From positions 21,025 to 85,024 of the forward strand of contig NZ_QNQT01000011.1 of NCBI RefSeq assembly GCF_003362805.1: 64,000 bases of DNA, in the 5' to 3' direction. The notes beneath the pieces are model-generated. The model did no database searches. It was not told the origin of the DNA and saw only the letters and a list, made by a program, of their open reading frames with translations. Positions 1 through 9,255 of the stretch are shown here, in pieces (the stretch's first letter is position 1; every line of letters starts with the position of its first letter). The stretch comes from Neobacillus piezotolerans (GTDB lineage Bacteria; Bacillota; Bacilli; Bacillales; Cytobacillaceae). Position numbers and translations under genes: made by a program.

Positions 1-1654
1 ATTCTGGAAGCGACCCATCAAGTTCGCACGGCCGCCTTACCGGCAGAACTAGTTTCGTATTTTCTCCAGGAAATACAGTCAAAGTGGCAGGCTCTGGTGA
101 AGGCCATGCGTGCGGCCAATAGGTTGGCGATAAAGCTATACGCCAGCGGTGCCCTACGGGGAGAACATGGCCGATCGCGTTTAGGCGCACCTTTACCTTA
201 TACCTTTCTCCCGGTACAAGAGCGGACGGAAATTCATGGCTTTCTCTGTGGGTTAAATTAAGCATCCCCCAGCTAACCAAGGTAGATTCGCCCGTCGGGG
301 ATACATCACACAGCCTTACCGCGAGCAGCGCATAAGGCTTATCTGAAGAAAGCTCCACCTCAACTTCTGGAAAACCGAGGATCTCCATCGGCTCTTTTAG
401 TGGTTCCGAACTAAAACAACTTGACAACCCGTCTTCAAGCCTCTGGTCGGAAGCAAGGTCTCCAGGCTGGCCAAACGGACACCAGACGCCTGCATAGAGG
501 CCGTGCTGCTGAACGCTTGAAACAATAGCTTCTTGAGCTTTTTCCGGGACGGATGCACTCAAGCCGTCTCCTGCAAGCCAGAATTCACTTGGCTTGCTGT
601 TTTCCGATGGCCAGGAATCTTCCGCCACCCAGCGGCCGGGGCGTTCGTCATAATCAACCTGCGGCAGAACGCTCTCCTGCATCCAGGCTCTTAGCATAGG
701 TTCCTCCATAATGCCGGTGTTAATCCCTTTCAGCCAGTGGTCCCACCAGCGGATACATTCCTGCAGAAAGCCGATGGCGGGGCCAGGCACCGCGACTTCC
801 GGATATTCATGCGCCCAAGGGCCAATCAAGCCCTTCCTTGGGCCGGGAAGCCCTTCAAGGAGCCTGAAAATCGCATTCGTATACCCATCGGCCCAGCCGC
901 CGACAGCGAATACCGGGATAGTAATATCAGAATAATCCTCACAGACGGAGCCATGCTTCCAATAAGCGTCCCGGCGTTGATGAAGCATCCATTCCTCGAC
1001 AAATGGAGGGGTTTTTTCAAGCCGTTCAAGCCAGGACTCGCGCCATGCTTCACCGACAATCGCCGGATCCGCCGGACGCCCATTGTAGACAAGCATCGTC
1101 GAAGCCCACCAAAGCATATCCGAGGCGAGCACAGCACCGCCCATATAGTGGACATCATCCGCATAGCGGTCATCCGTGGAACAAAGGGTGATGATCGCCT
1201 TGAGTGATGGATGGCGCCTTGCCGCGACCTGGAGGCCATTGAAACCTCCCCATGACTTGCCGATCATGCCAACAGAGCCTGTGGACCATGGCTGTTCGGC
1301 AATCCAGCTTAGGACCTCAAGGGCGTCATCCTGCTCTTGGGGCAAATATTCGTCATACAGAATGCCATCAGAATCACCGGAACCACGCATATCCACACGG
1401 ATGCTCGCATAGCCATGGCCGGCGAAGTACGGGTGGCGGATGGAATCCCTTAACGCCGTAAAGTCATTCTTCCGATATGGGATGTATTCAAGTATCGCCG
1501 GCACAGGATTTTGCTCCGCATCCTCCGGCAGCCAGATACGCGCTGAAAGGCGCGTCCCATCGGACATCGAAATCCAAACATGTTCGATTTCGCGGATGTT
1601 CCGCGGAAAATCTGTTTTGATTGATAATTGTGAATCGCGTACGTTAAAAACCAT
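1..1654 (-). CDS. CocE/NonD-family alpha/beta hydrolase, 3' end beyond window
   Basis: The frame is open from the ATG at 1654 (RBS GGAGGGG six bases upstream) to the window edge, so 551 residues are visible and the C-terminus is missing. The N-terminal half is an alpha/beta hydrolase of the X-Pro dipeptidyl-peptidase S15 type. The nucleophile motif GKSWGG places Ser134, and GGWADG and GPWAHE supply the likely acid and histidine. The C-terminal half resembles the beta-sandwich domain of CocE and glutaryl-7-ACA acylase relatives. Family members hydrolyse esters, amides or N-acyl bonds; the substrate cannot be predicted. It lies 109 bases downstream of the BCCT transporter on the same strand, so the two may be co-transcribed, with the transporter importing a zwitterionic substrate related to the hydrolase reaction. 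That link is inference. Confidence 0.88.
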   Translation of the reverse strand, partial: MVFNVRDSQLSIKTDFPRNIREIEHVWISMSDGTRLSARIWLPEDAEQNPVPAILEYIPYRKNDFTALRDSIRHPYFAGHGYASIRVDMRGSGDSDGILYDEYLPQEQDDALEVLSWIAEQPWSTGSVGMIGKSWGGFNGLQVAARRHPSLKAIITLCSTDDRYADDVHYMGGAVLASDMLWWASTMLVYNGRPADPAIVGEAWRESWLERLEKTPPFVEEWMLHQRRDAYWKHGSVCEDYSDITIPVFAVGGWADGYTNAIFRLLEGLPGPRKGLIGPWAHEYPEVAVPGPAIGFLQECIRWWDHWLKGINTGIMEEPMLRAWMQESVLPQVDYDERPGRWVAEDSWPSENSKPSEFWLAGDGLSASVPEKAQEAIVSSVQQHGLYAGVWCPFGQPGDLASDQRLEDGLSSCFSSEPLKEPMEILGFPEVEVELSSDKPYALLAVRLCDVSPTGESTLVSWGMLNLTHRESHEFPSALVPGERYKVKVRLNAIGHVLPVGHRWRIALSPTYWPHAWPSPEPATLTVFPGENTKLVLPVRRPCELDGSLPE

Positions 1655-1763
1655 TTGTTCCCCTCCAAATATTTCAATAGTATGTAGCTTGTCGGTCACA
1701 TGAAAGGGGGCACGGCGGACATTGACTGCCCTCCGCGCCCTTTTCTAGAAATGTCCCTGCTGA

Positions 1764-3317
1764 TTAACAGGCTTTATCCTGCTTTTTTTCGAGATTAATA
1801 TCTTCCCCGCTGGAAGTCGGTGTCCCGTAATCCTGCTTGAGCCATTTTAAAAGTGATACTGTTAGCAGCAGATAAATAAGGATAACCGGTACCGAGACGA
1901 TGACGGAGGATGTTTGAATGACCTTCAAGCCCCCGATCATCAGCAAAGCAACCGCCATGACAGCGAGGATTCCACCCCAAAGCAGGCGATGCCAGCGCGC
2001 GGGTTCCTGCTGGCCGACCAATTCCTTAGTGGCGATCGCCGACAAAATATAGGTTGCCGAGTCGAGAGATGTAGCAAGAAAAATAAATCCTAAAACAACG
2101 AAAAAGATTATGACGAGCTTGCTGAGCGGGAGTGTTTTCAGCACCTCGACTATTGCCGCAGGCCCGCCCTTGTCCTCAAGGATTTGAGAGATAGGAAGGA
2201 TGTCATTCAGCTGGAGATGCATCGCATATCCGCCAAATACTGCGAAATACAGCCAGCTTCCCAGCGATCCCCAAAGCAGGACATAGCTGATTAGTTCCCT
2301 TATCGTCCTGCCTTTTGAAATACGAGCTACAAATAGGCCCATGAATGGCGCAGTGGCGGCAAACCATGCCCAGTAAAAGACTGTCCACGCCTGCGGAAAT
2401 CCTCCTTTTGAAATGGGATCCGTGTAAAAGCTCATTTTGACAATATTCTGGAGCATCATACCGAAGCTGTTTGTAAAGTAAGAGAGAATGAATAATGTGG
2501 GGCCCGCTAATAAAACGAAAATCGCAAGCGCCAAGGCGAGATAAACGTTGATGTCGCTCAGTTTCCTGATTCCTTTATAAAGTCCCATATAAGCACTTGA
2601 GCAGTAAATGACTGTCCAAATCGCAATGATGATAACACTTAGCATAAGTGATTGCTTAAGTCCAAGGATTTCTCCAATTACAGCGGAAATCATCGGGACC
2701 CCAAGCCCAAGGGATGTACCAAGCCCACCGACCAGGCTCCAGATGACCAGGATGTCGATGACTTTTCCTGCCCATCCATCGGCATGCTTTCCTAAAACCC
2801 CACGGCAAGCAGTGCTGATTTTCAAAGAGGCATGCTTTTTCACAAAAAAAGAATAGGCAATCGTGACGGTCGGCAGGGCATAAAGCGACCAGGCGGAAAT
2901 GCCCCAATGGAACATCCCGTATGCAACAGCCCATTCCGCCGCTTCGGCCGAATTCGGCTTAATTCCAAATGGAGGACCCGTATAATAGTAGATTGGTTCC
3001 ATAATGGACCAGAACATGATGCTTGTCCCCATGCCTGCGCAAAAAAGCATCGATCCCCAACTGAAGTTGGAAAACTCAGGTTTTCCTTCCCCGAGCTTGA
3101 CGTTTCCATATTTTCCAAAAATCAACCAGACAAGCAGTACAAACAGCCCGGCAGTTAATAATTGAAACGCCCAGTCGAGTTTAAATGTAATTGACGTCAT
3201 TAAATTATTCAGGACCGGCTCGGCTGATTCCCTGTTTAAAACGAGCAAGAGTGTTGCGGCGACGATAACGATTAATGATGACCAAAATACAATCGGATCA
3301 ATTTTTACCTTCCCCAT
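1764..3317 (-). CDS. BCCT-family transporter (betaine/carnitine/choline type)
   Basis: This is a 12-helix membrane protein of about 517 residues in the betaine-choline-carnitine transporter family. I chose the ATG at 3317 because AGAGGTG lies six bases upstream; a GTG three codons earlier overlaps that site. The unwound TM3 glycine motif GMGTSIMFWS and the helix ending in ARISKGRTIREL are clear. In betaine carriers such as BetP, the segment before that helix carries several tryptophans that form the substrate cage. Here the stretch reads FYWAWFAATAPFMG, with part of the aromatic cage lost, so glycine betaine may not be the substrate. It is divergent from a TetR regulator and upstream of a hydrolase, which suggests catabolic uptake rather than osmoprotection. 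The function beyond the family is inferred. Confidence 0.9.
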   Translation of the reverse strand: MGKVKIDPIVFWSSLIVIVAATLLLVLNRESAEPVLNNLMTSITFKLDWAFQLLTAGLFVLLVWLIFGKYGNVKLGEGKPEFSNFSWGSMLFCAGMGTSIMFWSIMEPIYYYTGPPFGIKPNSAEAAEWAVAYGMFHWGISAWSLYALPTVTIAYSFFVKKHASLKISTACRGVLGKHADGWAGKVIDILVIWSLVGGLGTSLGLGVPMISAVIGEILGLKQSLMLSVIIIAIWTVIYCSSAYMGLYKGIRKLSDINVYLALALAIFVLLAGPTLFILSYFTNSFGMMLQNIVKMSFYTDPISKGGFPQAWTVFYWAWFAATAPFMGLFVARISKGRTIRELISYVLLWGSLGSWLYFAVFGGYAMHLQLNDILPISQILEDKGGPAAIVEVLKTLPLSKLVIIFFVVLGFIFLATSLDSATYILSAIATKELVGQQEPARWHRLLWGGILAVMAVALLMIGGLKVIQTSSVIVSVPVILIYLLLTVSLLKWLKQDYGTPTSSGEDINLEKKQDKAC

Positions 3318-3398
3318 TTGTTTCACCTCTTTTTAGTTTTAAATTTCCAACAAAATAATTTCCAAATGCCTCCATCCATGATAAGATTGATTAGAAAA

Positions 3399-3463
3399 TA
3401 ATCATGATTACTTTTTAGAGTACGATTATATTAACACATAAATTTAAAAGAATACAAATATTC
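3399..3463. promoter_or_regulatory. Candidate operator region between BCCT gene and tetR
   Basis: The 190-base divergent region holds a perfect 12-base palindrome TAATCATGATTA (3399-3410) and an inverted repeat GAATA-CAAA-TATTC (3450-3463). Either could be the binding site of the TetR regulator encoded next to it. This is inference from position and symmetry only. Confidence 0.4.
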
Positions 3464-3507
3464 TAAAAACGGTTTATACTATTTTCATAAATACTAGGAG
3501 GTTTGGC

Positions 3508-4209
3508 GTGGATAAGAAGAAAATCCAAATGAGCCGGATGTGGAAATATTTCGTAGAGGCGACAGCAGAGATTATTGAAGAAGAAGGCATAGATAAAGTA
3601 ACAATCAGGAAGGTCGCCGACAAGGCCGGCTACAACAGCGCGACCATTTATAATTATTTTTCGGAAATCTCGCATTTAATCTTTTTCGCGTCCATGAAAT
3701 TCCTTAAGCCGTATACCGACGAGGTTCCTCTCTATATGGAGAAAGGGGCCAATCCGCTTGAAAAGTACTTGCTGGCGTGGGAATGCTTTTGCAAGCACTC
3801 TTTCCGGAACCCGCAAATTTTCCATGCCGTTTTCATTATGGACCTTGGCGGCCAACCGGAGAAATTGCTTCAGCGGTATTATGAACTTTATCCAAATGAA
3901 TTGATTAAAATCCCGGAAGATTTGAAACCGATCCTGTTTGAACGGAATATGAGCAAGAGGGGAAGATCGTATCTGGAAGCAGCGCTCAGGGAAGGGTACA
4001 TACAGGATGAGAACGTCGATGCAATCAATGAAATGACGATTCTCGTCTGGCAGGGGATGCTCACAAATACCCTTAACAATCGGCGGGACTACGAGCCTGA
4101 TGAAGCGATGCGAATTACAATGAACTATCTTTCCGAAATTGTCAGGAATGAACGGGTTTTCGACTTCAAGGGCAATAAATACAGCTTGGCTGAAAACAGG
4201 CAGCCTTAA
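3508..4209 (+). CDS. TetR/AcrR-family transcriptional regulator
   Basis: This 233-residue protein starts at a GTG preceded by AGGAGGTTTGGC. Residues about 12-58 form the TetR helix-turn-helix; the segment KVADKAGYNSATIYNYF is the classic recognition region. The remainder is the helical ligand-binding and dimerisation domain, with no cysteine pair or other feature that names the ligand. The gene is divergent from the BCCT transporter gene, so it probably represses that gene, and perhaps the hydrolase beyond, until the substrate is bound. It is followed by a strong hairpin terminator shared with the convergent yheA gene. Confidence 0.9.
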   Translation: MDKKKIQMSRMWKYFVEATAEIIEEEGIDKVTIRKVADKAGYNSATIYNYFSEISHLIFFASMKFLKPYTDEVPLYMEKGANPLEKYLLAWECFCKHSFRNPQIFHAVFIMDLGGQPEKLLQRYYELYPNELIKIPEDLKPILFERNMSKRGRSYLEAALREGYIQDENVDAINEMTILVWQGMLTNTLNNRRDYEPDEAMRITMNYLSEIVRNERVFDFKGNKYSLAENRQP

Positions 4210-4210
4210 A

Positions 4211-4248
4211 AAAGAAAAACATCCCGGCAAACATTGTTTGCCGGGATG
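4211..4248. terminator. Bidirectional terminator between tetR and yheA
   Basis: CATCCCGGCAAAC (4220-4232) pairs perfectly with GTTTGCCGGGATG (4236-4248). The T-rich tract lies on the minus-strand side, so it best serves yheA; it may also end tetR. Confidence 0.8.
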
Positions 4249-4255
4249 GTCTTGT

Positions 4256-4612
4256 TTATCTGCCAGTTGGATTTCCGTACAATTCTTCAAGCGGCTTCAT
4301 AATGAGTTGGTTCAACTCGCCAATGACCATCCCCATCCTTTGTTCCGCTTCCATCAGTTTGGAAATGGTGGGATGCTGCTGGACAAGGGCAACCGATTTT
4401 TGCGCCTGGTCAACTTCTTCATGGCTGATTTCCTGGCCCATCATCTGCTTTTGCTGAAGGTTCATTTGGATATTCCGGAAGTTTTCGAACATCCTCCGTG
4501 CCGAGTCATCGGCATTCACCGCATCATACACCTGCTTTAGCCTTCTGAATTCATCGCTCTGCCTGATCGCTTTTTCAAGTTCATAGGCCGCATCATATAA
4601 ATTTACTGCCAT
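4256..4612 (-). CDS. yheA: YheA, YlbF/YmcA-family helical protein
   Basis: This 118-residue all-helical protein starts at an ATG with AGGGAG eight bases upstream. It matches the YlbF/YmcA (Com_YlbF) family, and its length equals that of B. subtilis YheA. The family includes the RNase Y-associated proteins YlbF and YmcA (the Y-complex); YheA itself has no firmly established role. There are no cysteines, whereas the Fe-S-binding YlbF and YmcA carry conserved ones, so an iron-sulfur role is unlikely here. The gene follows yheB on the same strand with a 96-base gap, the order known from the B. subtilis yhe region. Confidence 0.88.
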   Translation of the reverse strand: MAVNLYDAAYELEKAIRQSDEFRRLKQVYDAVNADDSARRMFENFRNIQMNLQQKQMMGQEISHEEVDQAQKSVALVQQHPTISKLMEAEQRMGMVIGELNQLIMKPLEELYGNPTGR

Positions 4613-4708
4613 GGTAACACTCCCTTATTCAATGTGGCATTCCTGTCCACTATACCAAACAGGGCGCGTGAAGGAAATGCCCCGCGAAATACGCCATAAC
4701 GGTATATC

Positions 4709-5845
4709 CTATGAAAACAGGATCGCGAATATTCCCTGAAAAACTCCAATCAGTCCGCCGAGAAGCGCGCCAAGATACGTAATCATCTTTAGTTCGCTCT
4801 TTGTGATGCCCAGGATCATATCTTCTACCCGCTGGAGTGAAAAGGTTTCCACCTGGGCACGGACAAGCTCCTGTAAATGCAGCTTTTCCATCATCATTTC
4901 AATTCTTGAAGTCAGCCAGTCCCCGAGCATAATAACGAGATGAGGCGCCGTCCTTTCAAGGATCGTCTCTTTGTACGAAGCGAGTAGCTGGGAAGCCGGA
5001 GCCGACAATAGCTGCTCCGTCCCGGCAAGATTGATCGCATAGCCTTGTAGGGCTGAGACGATTTTTTCCCTGCCGGCCATCGCTTCCAGTTCGGCCGCAT
5101 CACGCGCAAGAAGTTTTTCCAACTCCTTTTTGAGGATGCTCGTAATCAGGAGATGGGCCCCGTCACTTTTGAAAAACTTGATGATTTCAGGCTGGATTTT
5201 ATCAGCGATGCTTACATTGCCAAGGACCATCTGAATCATATTGCCTATCATTCCCTTATCCTTGAAAAACTCATCAAACATCGCCTGGATCCGCACCTTG
5301 CCCTCATAGCTGGAGAAATAATCCTCCCCTTTTCCAAGGATATAGGCGGTGATCTCCGGAATCTTCCGCTCCGCGCCTTCCAGGAGAGGCTGCGGCAGGA
5401 TGGCCGCAATCGGCTGGCCGCGGTATTTCCCCATCGCTTTTTCATAAACCCCTTCGACAAACCGCCCGATCCGTTTTTCAATCCGTTCCGTCCCGTCCTT
5501 GATTCCCGCCTTTTCAAGCAGGCCATTTATTGTCATATCGGATTCCATAAGCGTCCGGAGTTCCTTTTTGACGAGCTCTGTTATATCCCTCTGAAAATCT
5601 TTATCCATGAATTTCGAGCGGATGCTTTCCGGGGTGACCAAATGCTCGACGACCATCCTGCCCATCTGCCGGGCAAGTTCATCCCGCCTTTTCGGAATCA
5701 GGCCGGGGGTGAATGGGACCCGCCATTTGCCAATATAAACCGCATTATACGGGCGGAATAACATTTTAATCGCCAAGTGATTCGTAAACCCGCCGATAAG
5801 GGCGCCAATCACTACCATAAACAAGATTGTTATAAATATATTCAT
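4709..5845 (-). CDS. yheB: YheB, DUF445 membrane-anchored protein
   Basis: This 378-residue protein begins with a hydrophobic helix (residues about 3-22), continues into a motif region VPFTPGLIPKRRDELARQMG typical of DUF445, has a long charged helical middle and ends with a second hydrophobic segment (LGALLGGLIGVFQGIFAILF). The anchors at both ends suggest the body lies on one face of the cytoplasmic membrane. B. subtilis YheB has nearly the same length and position next to YheA. No enzymatic residues are recognisable and the function is unknown. The RBS is AAAGG about eight bases before the ATG. Confidence 0.88.
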   Translation of the reverse strand: MNIFITILFMVVIGALIGGFTNHLAIKMLFRPYNAVYIGKWRVPFTPGLIPKRRDELARQMGRMVVEHLVTPESIRSKFMDKDFQRDITELVKKELRTLMESDMTINGLLEKAGIKDGTERIEKRIGRFVEGVYEKAMGKYRGQPIAAILPQPLLEGAERKIPEITAYILGKGEDYFSSYEGKVRIQAMFDEFFKDKGMIGNMIQMVLGNVSIADKIQPEIIKFFKSDGAHLLITSILKKELEKLLARDAAELEAMAGREKIVSALQGYAINLAGTEQLLSAPASQLLASYKETILERTAPHLVIMLGDWLTSRIEMMMEKLHLQELVRAQVETFSLQRVEDMILGITKSELKMITYLGALLGGLIGVFQGIFAILFS

Positions 5846-6143
5846 GATGGATCAACCTTTCCGAAAAATAACACGAACATTTTGTTTGTCCTATACATAC
5901 GATACTATAACAGTTTTTGCCCATCTTTACCCAAAATTCGCAGGCGCTCACCCTTTTTAATAAAAAATGGGTGATGTTTCTTCCGTGAATGAAATCTTCC
6001 CGGAAAAATCGCCTTGTGCGTAAGAAGCAGTTTCTTCCTTCGTGAGGGCAGCTTCCGGATATTCATACGGATTCCGTTGGCGGTTGGTTCCGTTCTTCCT
6101 TTTAAAAAAATCCAGCCTTTCAAATAAAAAGGACGTGAGTAAA

Positions 6144-7508
6144 ATGGCAAAGTTTTACCCAGTTGAAACGCTCGACCATGACAAGCCCATTGTTTATTAC
6201 CCTCCCCGCCTCGGGCCATTGCCCGCGGTCCGGAAGGCGGCATTCGGTTCCGCATCCATGGATGCAGCTATCCTGCCCCACCCAGAGGAAAACGACAGCA
6301 TCGGAATCAGCAAAACGGTCCTAGAAGGCCTTCATATTCCTGAAGGTGTCGCGAAGTTTGGAATTTTTTTAAATGAAGACACCCTCTTTTTAGGTCCCTT
6401 GATCGGCATTTTCACTTCGAACTTAATTGATTCAAGCACCCAGCCCGCTGGGGAAAGGACAAATTCGTTTTCAAAGTTGCTCGATACATGCGGGGCATCC
6501 GGTGCTTCAGGCTTTCTGTTTACCGGACAGGGAATTGATTGGGAGAAAAATTTGGTCAAAGGCTATTTTTTTAGCGGAGGAAGTTGGGAGAGCCGGCTTG
6601 TCCCTTTTCCAAATGTCGTTTATGACCGGCTGCCGACAAGGAAGAGCGAAAGCAGGCCGGAAAGCAAACTTGCAAAAGAAAGACTTCAAAAAGATTATTT
6701 GATCCCTTGGTTCAATCCAGGCTTTTTTAATAAATTGGATATTTTTGAACGCCTGAAGGAAAACCGGCATGCGGAAAAATACTTGCCTGAGACCCATTTG
6801 TTCACTTCGGTAACCGAGACCAGGCGCCTGCTCGATAAACATGGTTCCATCTACTTAAAGCCTATTCACGGCACATTGGGCATTGGAATCCGCCAAGTGA
6901 TCGCCGAATTTCCCGGGTCCACCTGTTATTGCCGCTTCCGGGACCAAACGGGCAGCAACAAATTGCTGAAATTCAATAGCCTTCACGCGCTCACTTCAAA
7001 GATGTTCGGCAAACGCGGCCTTAAAAATATCCTGATCCAACAAAGGATCCTCCTTTTAAAAGTGGGCGGCAGGCCAGTTGATTTCAGGGTGCATACGAAT
7101 AAGGACGGGAAAGGGAAGTGGCAGGTATCCGCCATCGCCGGAAAACAGGCAGGCTTTGGAAGCATCACGACCCATGTCAGAAACGGCGGGGACGTCCATA
7201 CGCTAAAGGAGCTATTCGGTGAAAAGGATGCGGTTAAATACGAGCGGAAGCTTTCGGAGGCGGCATTGGAGCTTAGCGAAATACTCGAGGAGCGGCTCGA
7301 GGGAATCTCAGCTGAATTCGGCTTTGACTTTGGGATTGACCGGGACGGCATTGTCTGGTTATTCGAGGTCAACTCAAAACCAGGCAGGTCGATTTTCCAC
7401 CACCGGGGAATGCGTAAGTATGAATATCTAACAAGAAAACTGCCCATTGACTATGCCATCCACCTTGCCGAAAAATCCGTCAAAGCACCCGAGGAAATCT
7501 ATCATTAA
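6144..7508 (+). CDS. YheC/YheD-type ATP-grasp, endospore coat-associated protein
   Basis: The start was set at the ATG at 6144 (AAGGACGTGAG upstream), giving 454 residues; upstream in-frame codons lack an RBS. The C-terminal half is the YheC/D ATP-grasp domain (Pfam family ATPgrasp_YheCD). It shows a YLKPIHGTLGIGI glycine loop, then RPVDFRVHTNKDGKGKW, and the metal-binding end GIVWLFEVNSKPGRSIF. B. subtilis has two such genes, yheC and yheD, next to yheB; YheD is reported to associate with the spore during coat assembly. Here there is one gene and it points away from yheB. The ligase substrate is unknown. A terminator follows immediately. Confidence 0.88.
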   Translation: MAKFYPVETLDHDKPIVYYPPRLGPLPAVRKAAFGSASMDAAILPHPEENDSIGISKTVLEGLHIPEGVAKFGIFLNEDTLFLGPLIGIFTSNLIDSSTQPAGERTNSFSKLLDTCGASGASGFLFTGQGIDWEKNLVKGYFFSGGSWESRLVPFPNVVYDRLPTRKSESRPESKLAKERLQKDYLIPWFNPGFFNKLDIFERLKENRHAEKYLPETHLFTSVTETRRLLDKHGSIYLKPIHGTLGIGIRQVIAEFPGSTCYCRFRDQTGSNKLLKFNSLHALTSKMFGKRGLKNILIQQRILLLKVGGRPVDFRVHTNKDGKGKWQVSAIAGKQAGFGSITTHVRNGGDVHTLKELFGEKDAVKYERKLSEAALELSEILEERLEGISAEFGFDFGIDRDGIVWLFEVNSKPGRSIFHHRGMRKYEYLTRKLPIDYAIHLAEKSVKAPEEIYH

Positions 7509-7518
7509 AAATGAATCA

Positions 7519-7568
7519 GGGGACGCATCCAGGCCTCGTTGCGAGGAGAAGGATACGTCCCCTTTTTT
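7519..7568 (+). terminator. Terminator after the YheC/D-type gene
   Basis: GGGGACGCATCC (7519-7530) pairs with GGATACGTCCCC (7551-7562) apart from one G-T pair, encloses a second small hairpin, and is followed by TTTTTT. Confidence 0.8.
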
Positions 7569-7614
7569 CGGTATTCCGGGACTGAAGCAAAAGATACTCC
7601 ATCACTCTACGTTG

Positions 7615-9252
7615 TTACACCCAAATCCTGCGGCTGGCAATCTTCCAGGAGACGGAAGAGGCAACGAGCATGATTAGCACATACAGAAAACTTCCATATG
7701 GGATGAAGGTGAACAAATAATGGACGCCCATGAAGGCGAACATTGGGATGAGGTAAAGGATGATTTTCCAGCCTTCGCTTTCCTGGCTTGCCTCGAATGA
7801 TTCCGAAAAAGGCAAGGACCCTTTCAGCAAATACGTGCAGAACACGGTATAGACGATTGCGGCAAGAAAAGCCCCGACTATATCCGGCAGTACGCCAATC
7901 CCGAAAATATAACAAAAGATCACACCCGAAATGGCATAGACGGGAAAAAACAGCCTGCTCAGAAAGGCTTTCAGTGTTCCGCTATAAAATGGTGCATATG
8001 TTTTTAAAGGCGCGGTCCCGAACAGCCACGAGCCTTTGTAACGGCCTGAGTACTTCAGCATCATGATTGATGTAGGAATGACAATCGCTGCCATGTAAAT
8101 CGATAAATAGTACTTGCTGTGGACAAGGCTTTCGAAGGAATCCCACCTGATCTGGTTTAATAGGAGAATGAGCGGGACCACCAGCGAAAGGCCGATTGAC
8201 GGATAGACTTTGAGCCGGAAATCACGTTCCGTTTTCATCATTGCAAGCGCGAACCGGTAAAATGCCCGCTCCTCCCTATCCCGGCACAGCAGCCTTGATG
8301 CCACCGTATTTAATGGGGGCACCTTTACCCTGCTCGGACCGCTTCCGGATGAAAGCTTTTGAATCCCGCTTTCAAAGGCCGGCATCTTTTTCACATACAA
8401 AGCCCACGCCCACGCCGGCCCCAAAATGGCCAAACTCGCAAACAGGGCAAACTGGGGCGAAGAAACCCCGTTCATCCCAAGTTCGAACAGGGCGCCGAAC
8501 CAAACCGGCGGAAAGATTGCCTGCCACCAGGCCGGATCGATGGCCCGTTCCATTTCGATCAGTTCGAACGTCCTCCCAACGAGCTGATACCCCAGAGCGA
8601 GTGAAACAGACAGGAAAATCTGTACATAGTTAATAATGTCCCGAAGCTTCTCCCCATCAAAGAAACGAAGAATGAAATAATACACCAAAGCCGTTGCAGC
8701 CATGATTAGCAAATCGGCGAAAATAAGCGCGGCCATAAGAATAAGGAAAAAGGCCGGCCCATGCCTGAATAGCCCCGCAAGCAATGGCGCGGCCGCCAAA
8801 GAGCCTGTCAGGAAGAACAAATAAACGGTAACATGCACTGCGCGGGCAAGGCTGATTGTCTTCCTGCCAACAGGACCGGCCAAAAGAATATTCCGATCCC
8901 TCAAATCCAGGAGGACCGACGAAAAGTCGGAGATGAGCGATGTCATGATTAAAAAAATCAAAATGCCGAAAAAGGTTGTCATTTGAAAGAAAAAATGGTT
9001 TCCCATCAGAATCAGCGGCACCAGCAGGAGCCCATAAATCGAATAGACCCAAAGCGACTTCATGAAACGGTTCTCGTCTTCATGGCTGTGGTCGCTCTTG
9101 TTCCGGGCACCGCCAAGGATGGTCGGCGCCCTCCTTTGGTCCATCGCCAGCTTCAGTGCGAGGATACTCCGCATCATCGGATAATCGGCACCAAGCCGTT
9201 CAAACATCCACCTGAACTTATCGAGCACCCTCAACGTCCTTAAATCCTTCAA
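7615..9252 (-). CDS. ABC exporter membrane subunit (ABC-2-like, YthQ/EcsB-type)
   Basis: This protein of 545 residues has roughly twelve hydrophobic segments separated by short basic loops. Transport is assigned because it lies three bases downstream of an ABC ATPase gene on the same strand. It resembles the large polytopic permeases of Bacillus that pair with ATPases such as YthP or EcsA, but I cannot place it in one of those groups with certainty. There is no signal peptide or soluble domain. The substrate is unknown; systems of this class are usually exporters or handle peptides. Confidence 0.75.
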   Translation of the reverse strand: MKDLRTLRVLDKFRWMFERLGADYPMMRSILALKLAMDQRRAPTILGGARNKSDHSHEDENRFMKSLWVYSIYGLLLVPLILMGNHFFFQMTTFFGILIFLIMTSLISDFSSVLLDLRDRNILLAGPVGRKTISLARAVHVTVYLFFLTGSLAAAPLLAGLFRHGPAFFLILMAALIFADLLIMAATALVYYFILRFFDGEKLRDIINYVQIFLSVSLALGYQLVGRTFELIEMERAIDPAWWQAIFPPVWFGALFELGMNGVSSPQFALFASLAILGPAWAWALYVKKMPAFESGIQKLSSGSGPSRVKVPPLNTVASRLLCRDREERAFYRFALAMMKTERDFRLKVYPSIGLSLVVPLILLLNQIRWDSFESLVHSKYYLSIYMAAIVIPTSIMMLKYSGRYKGSWLFGTAPLKTYAPFYSGTLKAFLSRLFFPVYAISGVIFCYIFGIGVLPDIVGAFLAAIVYTVFCTYLLKGSLPFSESFEASQESEGWKIILYLIPMFAFMGVHYLFTFIPYGSFLYVLIMLVASSVSWKIASRRIWV

Positions 9253-9255
9253 GGA

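Noticed and set aside
826..1239. 137-residue minus-strand frame and several plus-strand frames in 711-1703
   Set aside because: They are shadows of the hydrolase gene, whose true frame is open to the window edge.
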